Source: Myxococcales bacterium (GTDB lineage: Bacteria; Myxococcota_A; Polyangia; Fen-1088). From it: 64,000 bases of DNA. A program made the translations under genes and the position numbers. Below are positions 39,481-48,518 of the stretch, in pieces; the first letter of the stretch is position 1, and the number at the start of each line of letters is the position of its first letter. Where the stretch lies: assembly GCA_003142855.1 (NCBI GenBank), contig PLNW01000151.1, positions 1 to 64,000 of the forward strand, in the 5' to 3' direction. A model generated the notes under the pieces. That model saw nothing but the letters and a program-made list of their open reading frames with translations, made no database searches and was not told the DNA's origin.

Positions 39481-40952
39481 CTACTCTTCGCTGGTGAACA
39501 CCATATAGGAGTGCGGAGGGACAGCGATCTTGAAGTTGGTTCTGGGCGGGCCCATGGGCAGATCGCGGAAAGAGTGCTTCTCCCTCGGGTCGGGCACCGG
39601 GGCCAGCTCGTGTAGTGCCTCCCCCGTCAGCGCGTTCTTCAGCTTCACATGATCGCCCTTCACCGAAACCGTCACCTCTGAATCGTCGTGGCGGAAAGAC
39701 TCGACTACGAACGCGCTGTTGTCGTAGGCGAAAAGGGCCACCTGGGCCGGCGAGTCCATGCGCACCGGGAAGTCTCGCTGCAGGTGGGACTTGATGGCGC
39801 TGGTCACGTCGCGGGGGAGATTGTACAGGTCCGAGATGTTCTCCGGTATGGTGAGGACATAGAAGATCCCCTTGGCGTAGTGGTTCATCAGCACAATGGG
39901 GAATCCCCTGGCGGCCGCCACCCCGCGCACGACCGGCCACATATCGTTGGTGAAGAATCGGATCTCCGGGAAGAGCACGGCCGGGCTGTCTTGCTTGGAG
40001 TCGTTGAGGCTGGCGCCCTTGCCTGCCCCGAAGCCGCCGATGAAGTCGCGGATGAACACCGTTCGGCCCGTGTCCTCTGCCTCGGCGATATCCTTGATTC
40101 CCTTGTCCTGCAGGGCCCGCAGCAGTCCCGACGTCACCATGACGTTCTTGCCTGAGGCAAGGTGCTTCTTCATCTTGGCCACGATGGCGCGGTCGAACTT
40201 GGCGCCCTCGGTGAGCAGAACGATGTCAGCGTCGGCGGGGAACTTCGGCGTCAACTCGATGGGAATGCCGATGTTGCCCAGGTAATTGTGAATGTAGTCT
40301 TCGCCAATGGACTGGAAGGGCTTGTAGCTCTTCACACCGATGGGGTTGCCCAGCTTGCCCAGGCACCGGTCGACCTGTTCCAGCGACCAGCCCGCCACGC
40401 GGCCCCAGTTGGGCGCCGCACTCTCGCCCGCGGGTGGCTGGTACGACTTCACCATGTCGTCCCAGTTGAAGCTGGTGGACTTGTTCTTCCACGCGTCCCT
40501 GTCACCGGGCTCGATGGTTTCCAAAGCCGCCATCGGGTACCAACTGAACAGCGTGATCTCGGGGGCCTTGGCGAAAAGGGTGTCCCACAATTGTTCGGGG
40601 TAGCGATCCACGTACCGGAGGCTGAAGGTATCTATCCATCCACCCAGATTGCTTCCACGATCACGCCACGCTCGCTGAAGAACCTCTTGATCTTGTCCAA
40701 GGTGGCCTCGTCGGCGAAGCGCTTGTTGCGGTACACCTCGAGGTACACCTTGTCGAACTTGACCCGGGCCATGACCCGGTCAAATTCCGCTTGCAGCACC
40801 TTCTCGTCGGCAAACCGCTGGGTGGCGTCCACCACGCAGTACACGGCCACACGGAAGTTCTTGTACTGGCCGGCCAGTGCCGGGGCAGCCGACGATGCAG
40901 CCAAGAAGCCGGCGAACAAGAATGAGAGGAGAGCCAATCGGTTGTGTTGCAT
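39481..40952 (-). pseudogene. Secreted glycosidase-like protein split by internal deletion and frameshift
   Basis: 5' ORF from 40952 (MQHNRLALLSFLFAGFLAASSAAPALAGQYKNFRVAVYCVVDATQRF) stops at 40632; 3' ORF in another frame reads GGWIDTFSLRYVDRYPEQLWDTLFAKAPEITLFSWYP to 39481. Confidence 0.55.
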
Positions 40953-41322
40953 TGAAATCCTCGCGGCCGTGGTACCACGGCTGGCATGAGGATCCAACCG
41001 TTGCACAGCGAGATCTTCTGAGAGGCTCTGGGCCAAGCGCCTGCGCGACCTGGGCAAGATTCTTGTCGGGTAGGGCAGCGCTGCCGAGCTTCCTACGCGT
41101 TGAACAACAGGTGCGGCCGGTGCACCGGCGCTCGCCCTCCACCCCAAGCCGAGATTTCGGGCACGAGCACGGCCGACATTGTCGGCCATCGGAATGGTTG
41201 ATGAGGCATAGGAAGATCGGGCTTTCTTGGCGTATGCTCCTTAACGATTTCAGCACGTTGGTGGCCATGCCAAGGAAAAGCATGACCACCCCAATGCAGG
41301 CAAGTAGTAGGAGAAATCCACC

Positions 41323-41658
41323 ATGATACGAACTTTGTGGACCGCGGCCGCCATCGGGCTGCTCGCTGTTTGCACGGCCGGTTGCAGCAACGGTGCGAAC
41401 ATGGCCGCGGACCTTTGCAACAAGCTGCAAGCTTGCGACGAGCTTTCCCTAAGGAATGTCACGACCGTCTCACAATGCACCGCCAACGTTCTTGAGCGAC
41501 GGAGCCAGCTGAGTCAGCCGAGCGACGGTGATCTCTTCGCCGCGGACCAGGCCGTATCCGCCGCGGACCAGGCCATTGAACAATGCCTGGCAATTTCAGA
41601 CTGCCCTAGCTTTGCGAACTGCGTGAGCACTGTGATCAACCAGGACCTTCCGCCGTGA
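41323..41658 (+). CDS. Small Cys-containing lipoprotein
   Basis: MIRTLWTAAAIGLLAVCTAGCSN signal/lipobox; six Cys after the lipobox. Confidence 0.6.
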   Translation: MIRTLWTAAAIGLLAVCTAGCSNGANMAADLCNKLQACDELSLRNVTTVSQCTANVLERRSQLSQPSDGDLFAADQAVSAADQAIEQCLAISDCPSFANCVSTVINQDLPP

Positions 41659-41743
41659 ACCCCACCAACTGCGCCCCGAGCATGGCGTGACGACGCCACC
41701 AACGAGGGCCATCGACCATGCTTCGCTCGCCAGGATCAGAGCC

Positions 41744-42475
41744 ATGAACCGCGTGGGTGGCGGCATCCGAATCGCATCTGCTGTCTGGACGTCGCTCACC
41801 CTGGCCGGATGTCTTCGCCCAGGCCTGAGCAGGTCGGCGACTGAGACGACTCTTGCCACACAGCCGGCTGCCGGCGAGCAACGCCTTGTCATTTGGGACG
41901 GCGCCCGAATTCGCGCTCGCAATGTCGGTACCGGCCGCAATGCGCGCCTTGACTTCTGGGACGGTGGCAAGAGCTGGGCAAGTTGCGACCCGAAGCCGCA
42001 ATGCCAGGCGACGCTTGCCGCCAAATCGGGCGTCGGGGTCGACGGAATCAACGTCGAGGCAGCCAAGGGCCTCGAGTTCCACGCGCTAGGGTCTGGTTGG
42101 GCCGGGTCGGGCTGGAACTGGTTCGGTTGGTGGCCTCCGACGGCCGGGACGGACCTCAGCTCGCACAGGAGCCTGACCTTCCAGATTCGCGTGGAAGCGA
42201 AGTCTCGCGACTCCGCGCCGGACCCCCGCAGTGTCGTGGTCCGTTTGGCATGCAGCAATGGGAAAAAGACCACGGCCGGCGTGATGGTTCAGAAGTACGA
42301 CGGGAGGTTCGACGACGGCAAGTGGCACAAGATAACCATCCCCGTCGCCGACCTCAGCCGCGGTGAAGGCGCGCAGTTCGATTGGGAGAAAGTTTGGGAG
42401 TTCCAGCTGTCCACATGGAGCGCGACGCCGCGGGATTTCAACATCTACCTCGACCAGATTGCGGCGGAGAAGTAA
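41744..42475 (+). CDS. Lipoprotein with putative CBM-like domain, paralog of 29979-30707
   Basis: Lipobox TLAGC; RLVIWDG...SLTFQIRVEAKS...KWHKITIPVADL...VWEFQLSTWSATPRDFNIYLDQIAAEK. Confidence 0.7.
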   Translation: MNRVGGGIRIASAVWTSLTLAGCLRPGLSRSATETTLATQPAAGEQRLVIWDGARIRARNVGTGRNARLDFWDGGKSWASCDPKPQCQATLAAKSGVGVDGINVEAAKGLEFHALGSGWAGSGWNWFGWWPPTAGTDLSSHRSLTFQIRVEAKSRDSAPDPRSVVVRLACSNGKKTTAGVMVQKYDGRFDDGKWHKITIPVADLSRGEGAQFDWEKVWEFQLSTWSATPRDFNIYLDQIAAEK

Positions 42476-42578
42476 CGTCAAGCCGGCCGGAGAGCGGATC
42501 CGGGCAAGCGGAGGCTGGCCGTGCTAGTCTGCACCCTGGTCCTTGATTCAGGCTTGCCAGGGCCATGGGGATTCTCGT

Positions 42579-43109
42579 ATGGACCAGATCGGATTCAAGT
42601 TGCTCGCCATCTTGGTGTGTACGGCACCGTTTGGTGCGGGGTGCGGACACAGCACGATCGCGCTTGATGCCGGGGTGGTTCTGCCGGCGGGCGCGCGTGC
42701 CCCCGACCCATTGATGGACGTGACCGGCACCGTCTCCGGCGGCCGCGACCCGTTGCCAGTCGACGGCGCCCCGTACGCTTTCTCCAGCCTGACCACGACG
42801 ATGACCGAGATGATGGCCGCCGCGGCTCGCCCCTGGGCGGCCCGGCACGCGAAGGAGAGGCGTGGCGGCTGGCAGATGAGGATTGATCTCGTCGACGCGC
42901 AGGCTGAGCTACGAGGAGGGCTTCTCCAGGTGGAGATTGAGATCCGCACGACGTTGCGCTCGCGCGACGGACTTGTGGTCCTGGGCCAGAGCCAAAACCA
43001 TTGCAAAGTGACCGGCGTCGACAGCCGCGACCCGCCGAGCGCCGTGTACCGCTGCCTTCAGAACCTGACCCGCGATCTGGCCGGTTGGCTGGAGCCGGCA
43101 CATCCCTAA
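42579..43109 (+). CDS. Hypothetical lipoprotein
   Basis: MDQIGFKLLAILVCTAPFGAGCGH lipobox; plausible coding continuity up to SPFH. Confidence 0.55.
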   Translation: MDQIGFKLLAILVCTAPFGAGCGHSTIALDAGVVLPAGARAPDPLMDVTGTVSGGRDPLPVDGAPYAFSSLTTTMTEMMAAAARPWAARHAKERRGGWQMRIDLVDAQAELRGGLLQVEIEIRTTLRSRDGLVVLGQSQNHCKVTGVDSRDPPSAVYRCLQNLTRDLAGWLEPAHP

Positions 43110-43126
43110 ACTAGGAGAAACACAAG

Positions 43127-44113
43127 ATGCGTTCTTTCGTCATCATCGCCCTAGTCGGCTCGGCGCTCGGTTGCGCCACCATTGAGCCTGGACACCGGGG
43201 TTTGTTCTTCGAACCGTCCAAAGGCCTGCATCGCGATGTCCTTACACCGGGCCGGCACTGGGTCGGCGTTTTCGGGAGAATCGAGGATTTCGATATCACC
43301 TATGCGACCCATGCCGAGCAAATCGAGACCCTGTCGCAGGAAGGGCTCAAGATGGTCCTGCGCATCGCGCTCATTTACCGGCCAGTCGCCTCCGAGCTCT
43401 ACGAACTGGAGACCGAGATCGGTCCCACCTACTACGATGAGGTTGTAGGGCCGGAGTTTCGCAGCGTCGCGCGCGGTGTGGCGGCACGCCACCCGTACAT
43501 GGAACTGCACCGCAAGAACGAGCAGATCGAGGACGAAGTCGAGGCCGATTTGCGGCGGCGCACCGCGGGTAAGCACGTCGAGATCGCCTCGGTGACGCTG
43601 GAGTCGATCCAGTACGAACCGGCCATCCTGAAAGCGGTTCAGGACAAGTTGGCGGCCGAGCAGGACTCGGCCAGGCAAAAGACCGTGCTGGAGAACGAGG
43701 GCATGCGCAAGCGTCTCGAGCTGCAGTACCAGGCCGAGCAGGAGAAGATGCGGGCCGATGCGGCCCTGCGCGAGAAGCAACGCGATCTGGAGCTGAGCAA
43801 GGCGCAAGCGGAAACCGATCGGGTCAAGGAGGAATCCGAGGCAGCCAAGCGCGTGATCCAGGCGCGCGGCGAAGCGGAGGCTGCCAAGTATTCGGCACAA
43901 GCGCTGAGCGCAAGAGAGAAAGCCCACAATCAGGCGTTGACGCCCCTGGCGGTCATGGAGAAGGGCTTCGAGGCGCTCAGGGCGCTCGCTGGGACGGGTA
44001 CCAACGTCATGATTGGTGACTGGTCGAAGGTCCCCAATTTTCTGTTTCCAAACCTGAATGCGTTCAAGGCATCAGGCGCAGCCGGGCCGGTCGAAAAGCG
44101 CGAGAGGCACTAG
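43127..44113 (+). CDS. SPFH/Band 7 (prohibitin-like) lipoprotein
   Basis: SALGCATIEPGHRGLFF; VLTPGRHWVGVFGRIEDFDITYATHAEQIETLSQEGLKMVLRIALIYRP; long coiled coil; AEAAKYSAQALSAREKA. Confidence 0.87.
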   Translation: MRSFVIIALVGSALGCATIEPGHRGLFFEPSKGLHRDVLTPGRHWVGVFGRIEDFDITYATHAEQIETLSQEGLKMVLRIALIYRPVASELYELETEIGPTYYDEVVGPEFRSVARGVAARHPYMELHRKNEQIEDEVEADLRRRTAGKHVEIASVTLESIQYEPAILKAVQDKLAAEQDSARQKTVLENEGMRKRLELQYQAEQEKMRADAALREKQRDLELSKAQAETDRVKEESEAAKRVIQARGEAEAAKYSAQALSAREKAHNQALTPLAVMEKGFEALRALAGTGTNVMIGDWSKVPNFLFPNLNAFKASGAAGPVEKRERH

Positions 44114-44153
44114 AGCTAGACGTCGCTCCGCTCGACCCAATCGCCATCAATCA

Positions 44154-44654
44154 CTACGGCGCGGGCAGAGATCGCGCCGCTTCCTCCTTGCAAGCCTCGA
44201 TGTCTTTCGGGCTTTCGCTGCGCTCGAACTCGCGCGTCTTGTTGCCGCGAAGGTCGATCTCGTAGGCCTTGATCGTGAATCGCCCCTTCGGCCCCATCAT
44301 CCCAGTGTCTCTGTTCTCAATCCGATACTGATGGCCCGCCCTCATCGGCAAGGCGAAGTCCAACCGGCCCGTGGCAAAGGTGCCGACGGACGTGCGCCCG
44401 GGCGTCGGCACGCCCCCGCGCAATGGAGTGCCGATGACGTGGCAGCCGGGCAAGAGCTCGAAGTAGCCGCCGAGCGACGAGACGTCCTTGTCGTCCACGA
44501 ATTGCACGTAGCCGGTGAGGGTGGAAACCTGATCCGGGCCAAGGGGCTGCGGCGCGGGTGGATAGAGCCGGTAGGGGCGCACGCCCGCACCCGAGAGGCA
44601 GCCGGCGGCCGATAGGACCAAGGTCATCACGAAGACCATACCGCGCTTCTGCAT
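44154..44654 (-). CDS. Hypothetical lipoprotein
   Basis: MQKRGMVFVMTLVLSAAGCLS lipobox. Confidence 0.6.
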   Translation of the reverse strand: MQKRGMVFVMTLVLSAAGCLSGAGVRPYRLYPPAPQPLGPDQVSTLTGYVQFVDDKDVSSLGGYFELLPGCHVIGTPLRGGVPTPGRTSVGTFATGRLDFALPMRAGHQYRIENRDTGMMGPKGRFTIKAYEIDLRGNKTREFERSESPKDIEACKEEAARSLPAP

Positions 44655-44741
44655 CTGGTAATTATGTTCGGGAGGGCCGCCTATCGACAACCCATTTTGT
44701 TCGGGGCTGTCCTATGATGGCGGGGCTATTGAGGTGAACCC

Positions 44742-47549
44742 ATGATTCTGCGTGCGACCTTGATCCTTGTGTCTTCGTGCCTGCTGCAACCCATGGCCTG
44801 GGCACGGAACGAGTCTGTGCCGAACGGCGCAGTGGCGAAGCTGCCGGACTTGAACGTCCAGGTCCAGTTCTATGGCGAAAATACCGTGCGGGTGAGGAAG
44901 TGGCTGCCAGAGGGTTCTCCGGCGAAGAAGAGCCTGGTGGTGATCCAGAACAAGCTGCCGAAGATCGAGCTGGAATCCCAAGAAACCCCCTCGGAGCTTT
45001 CGCTCAGTTCGAAAACCGTGACGGTCCGGATCTCGAAGCAGGATGGCAGCGTCACCTTCCTGCGCGCTTCCGGTGACATCCTGCTGGCGGAGAGTGGAAA
45101 GGCTGCCCTCGCTCCGGTGGAGTTCAGCGGCGACAAGGGCTTCAGCCTTCTACAACGCTTTACGCTCACTCGCGCGGAAGGCATCTACGGGCTTGGACAA
45201 CATCAGGATGGATACATGAACTACCGGGGTCGCTCAGTGACCTTGGTGCAGGCCAACACGCAAGCCTCCACGCCCTTCCTGGTTTCCACCCAGGGCTACG
45301 GACTTCTGTGGGACAACACCTCCAAGACCATCTTCAAGGACGGGCCCGATGGGTTGACCATCACTTCGGACATCGGTGACAACCTCGACTACTATGTGAT
45401 CCAGGGCGACAACATCGATGGCGCCATTGCGGGTTACCGCAATCTCACAGGTGCTGCCCCCCTATACGGCAAGTGGGCCTACGGATACTGGCAGAGCAAG
45501 GAGCACTACCACACCCAGGACGAGGTGCTGGCCGTGGCCAAGGAATACCGCAAGCGCGGGATCCCCATCGACAACATCATCCAGGACTGGAACTACTGGG
45601 GCACCATGCGCGACTGGAGCGGGATGATCTGGGATCGCGTGCGCTACCCCAAGCCGGCCGAGATGATGAAGACGCTCCACCATCTCAACTTCCACCTCGC
45701 GATTTCCATCTGGGGGGGGCTGGGGTCCGATAGCAAACTCTACAAGGAGATGGACAAGAAGGGTTTTCTGTTCAAGCCCTCGGGCTGGGCTGGGTTCAAA
45801 TTCTACGATGCTTTCAATCCTGCGGCCAACGACCTCTATTGGAAGTATCTGAAGAAGGGGCTCTATTCCAAGGGCATTGATGGCTGGTGGTTGGATTCCA
45901 CTGAGCCGGACATCATCAATGCGCTCAGCAAGGAATCCTCCGAATACGAAATGAAGCGGGTCGAGAACAACTACCTGGGCTCCTGGGCGCGGTATCTCAA
46001 CGCCTACCCGTTGATGATCACCGGCGGGCTGTATGACCATCTTCGCAAAGAGACGAATCGCCAGCGGGCCTACATTCTGACCCGATCCACATTCGCAGGA
46101 CAGCAGCGCAACGGCGCCACGACGTGGTCCGGAGATATCGGCGCGAGTTGGGACATCTATCGCAAACAGATTTCCGCAGGGATCAACCACTCAATGGCGG
46201 GAATCCCCTATTGGACCTTCGATATTGGCGCCTTTGTTTTGGGCAGCTATGGCGGCGTCTTCGACCGCGGGATCAAGGAACCCGCCTACCAAGAACTGTA
46301 CACGCGCATGTTCCAGCTCGGTGCCTTCAGTCCCATCTTCCGCGCCCACGGCTCCGAAGGGCCGCGTGAGATCTGGGAATTCGGTGAATTCTCCGATGCC
46401 ATAGTGAAGGCCGACCAGTGGCGCTACCGCCTGATGCCGTACATCTACTCGCAGGCCTGGCAGGTCACAAGCAAAGGGCAATCGATCATGCGCGGCCTGC
46501 CCATGGATTTCCCGAAGGACACCAAGACCTTCGGCATTGACGACCAGTTCCTGTTCGGTCCTTCGATCATGGTTTGCCCCGTGACGGAGTACATGGTGCA
46601 CCGTCCGCCCGAACCCACGGTGCTGGTTCCTACTGCGAATCTGCGCACGAAAGACGGCCAGCTGGGCGTCACGGTCACCTACAGCAAGGATGTGGACCAC
46701 AAGGTTCCTTCGCTTGTGCGCGTGGAACCGCAGATCAATCTCATGTGGTACACAGGCCGCCCCGACTACGCCACCGAGAGCACCTTCTCGATCCGCTGGG
46801 AAGGCAAGCTGGTGCCCACCCAGTCCGGTCCGCACCAATTACACGTCAAGAGCTTCGGCGCCCGGCGCCTGTTCTTGGATGGGAACCCATTGCCCTTCCT
46901 TTTCGATAATACCCTGGAGCGCTACACGCAGCCCCTGCAATTGCAGGCGGGCCGGGCCTACGATCTGGTCATGGAAATCGAGAACCCCACGCCCGGTGCG
47001 GTCAAGGCCCAACTCTACTGGAGGACGCCGGATCTCTACGCCAAAGAGAAGGTAGTGCAAGTGCGGCCCCGGACCCGCAAGGTCTACCTTCCCGCGGGTT
47101 CGTCGTGGATCGATTTCTGGACTGGCAAAGCGATGCCTGGCGGCACCACCATCACAGCCGATGCGCCCATCGACAAGATTCCGCTGCTCGTCAAGGCCGG
47201 TTCCATCCTGCCGCTTGGACCAACCATTCAGTACACCGCCGAGAAGCCCGCGGATCCCATCGAGCTGCGCATCTACTCCGGAGCCGATGGCCAGTTCCTC
47301 CTCTATGAGGATGAGGGAGACAACTACGACTACGAAAAGGGTGTCTACGCGACCATCGCTTTCCATTGGGACAACGGCAAGCGGCAGCTCCTAATCGAGG
47401 ACCGCAAGGGTAGTTTTCCCGGCATGCTCAAGCAGCGCAACTTCCACATCGTCGTGGTGGGCGAAGGGCGCGGGGTTGGAATGGACCTCACGCCGGAGCC
47501 CGACCAGGTGGTTTCCTACGATGGCAGTCAGAAGGTCGTGAAGTTCTAG
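44742..47549 (+). CDS. GH31 family glycosidase with PA14-like domain inserted in the C-terminal region
   Basis: GIYGLGQHQDGYMNYRG; WWLDSTEPDIINA catalytic motif; TFSIRWEGKLVPTQSGPHQLHVKSFGARRLFLDGNPLP before RKVYLPAGSSWIDFWTGKAMPGG. Confidence 0.92.
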   Translation: MILRATLILVSSCLLQPMAWARNESVPNGAVAKLPDLNVQVQFYGENTVRVRKWLPEGSPAKKSLVVIQNKLPKIELESQETPSELSLSSKTVTVRISKQDGSVTFLRASGDILLAESGKAALAPVEFSGDKGFSLLQRFTLTRAEGIYGLGQHQDGYMNYRGRSVTLVQANTQASTPFLVSTQGYGLLWDNTSKTIFKDGPDGLTITSDIGDNLDYYVIQGDNIDGAIAGYRNLTGAAPLYGKWAYGYWQSKEHYHTQDEVLAVAKEYRKRGIPIDNIIQDWNYWGTMRDWSGMIWDRVRYPKPAEMMKTLHHLNFHLAISIWGGLGSDSKLYKEMDKKGFLFKPSGWAGFKFYDAFNPAANDLYWKYLKKGLYSKGIDGWWLDSTEPDIINALSKESSEYEMKRVENNYLGSWARYLNAYPLMITGGLYDHLRKETNRQRAYILTRSTFAGQQRNGATTWSGDIGASWDIYRKQISAGINHSMAGIPYWTFDIGAFVLGSYGGVFDRGIKEPAYQELYTRMFQLGAFSPIFRAHGSEGPREIWEFGEFSDAIVKADQWRYRLMPYIYSQAWQVTSKGQSIMRGLPMDFPKDTKTFGIDDQFLFGPSIMVCPVTEYMVHRPPEPTVLVPTANLRTKDGQLGVTVTYSKDVDHKVPSLVRVEPQINLMWYTGRPDYATESTFSIRWEGKLVPTQSGPHQLHVKSFGARRLFLDGNPLPFLFDNTLERYTQPLQLQAGRAYDLVMEIENPTPGAVKAQLYWRTPDLYAKEKVVQVRPRTRKVYLPAGSSWIDFWTGKAMPGGTTITADAPIDKIPLLVKAGSILPLGPTIQYTAEKPADPIELRIYSGADGQFLLYEDEGDNYDYEKGVYATIAFHWDNGKRQLLIEDRKGSFPGMLKQRNFHIVVVGEGRGVGMDLTPEPDQVVSYDGSQKVVKF

Positions 47550-47555
47550 CCAGCG

Positions 47556-48449
47556 CTATGGAACGAGCTCGATGTCGTCGACGTACACTTCCACTGGATA
47601 GGGCGTAGCGTTCCACGCGAAGTTCCAGGTAATCGCCGTGATCGCGGCCGGATCGGGGCTGGGCAGCGGCAGGCCGGTGGTCAGTGAGTCAAACGGAACC
47701 GTCTGCACGGCTGCCGTCGCAGTAACCGGAATCGCGACATTCGGCTGGGTGCATGTGGTGGCCGTGCAGGTCGCCGAGTTGATGATGCAATCCACGTTGG
47801 GCGCAACCGCCGGCGCCGTATCTCCCGGTGTCGGGATCGCCATGGTGACTTGGCCAGATGGACCAGCGTCGCCGGAGATCGTGAAACGAATCCCAGAATA
47901 CCCCGAGAAATCGGCAAAGCAGGGGCCAAACCAGAGACCGATACCGGCGGTGCTCGGACCGACCGTGCCGGCGAGCCGCCACCGCCCATCGGTTGTCACA
48001 GTACTGTCGAGCGGGTAGGCATTCACCGGATTGCAGTTGTCGGTCGTGGGCGGCCAAGCGTAGGTGCCGCCCTTGAGCGATGTGCTCTCGGTCCAAGTGC
48101 CAAAGCCAGAACCTGCGGTGAAATCGAGGAGCATCGCAGTGAGCGGAGGAACCGGCGTGCAGCTCGCCGGCGTGGCCCCCTTGCAGGGCAGGCACTCCGT
48201 CGGAATGCCGCTACTCCCGTCCGTTGTCCCGGCTGCGCCGCCCGTGGTAGCGATGCCGCCCGTGGTAGCGATGCCGCCCGTGGTGGCGATGCCGCCCGTG
48301 GTGGCGATGCCGCCCGTGGCGCTCGTGGTACCCGCGCCGCCGGAGGCGCCAGCCTTCATACCGGAAGACGAGCAAGCGGTCGACATTGCAGCGGCCACGA
48401 TCAGGCCAAGACACATTCTTCCAGCCAATGAAACGCGAGAACTAGTCAT
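47556..48449 (-). CDS. Lipoprotein with GGIATT repeat linker and CBM-like domain
   Basis: Lipobox MSTAC; (GGIATT)4; ITWNFAWNATPYPVEVYVDDIELVP resembles the terminus of CBM11-like domains. Confidence 0.65.
   Translation of the reverse strand: MTSSRVSLAGRMCLGLIVAAAMSTACSSSGMKAGASGGAGTTSATGGIATTGGIATTGGIATTGGIATTGGAAGTTDGSSGIPTECLPCKGATPASCTPVPPLTAMLLDFTAGSGFGTWTESTSLKGGTYAWPPTTDNCNPVNAYPLDSTVTTDGRWRLAGTVGPSTAGIGLWFGPCFADFSGYSGIRFTISGDAGPSGQVTMAIPTPGDTAPAVAPNVDCIINSATCTATTCTQPNVAIPVTATAAVQTVPFDSLTTGLPLPSPDPAAITAITWNFAWNATPYPVEVYVDDIELVP
48241..48319. repeat. About four 18-bp tandem units (CCCGTGGT[A/G]GCGATGCCG)
   Basis: Direct reading of CGTGGTAGCGATGCCGCC iterated with a single A/G variant; in-frame GGIATT linker. 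Confidence 0.85.
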
Positions 48450-48518
48450 GCCCCAAAACCTCCAAAAGAAGGGCATACCACGCATCAACGTGGGATAGAA
48501 ACTATCTTCGCAAGCTCC

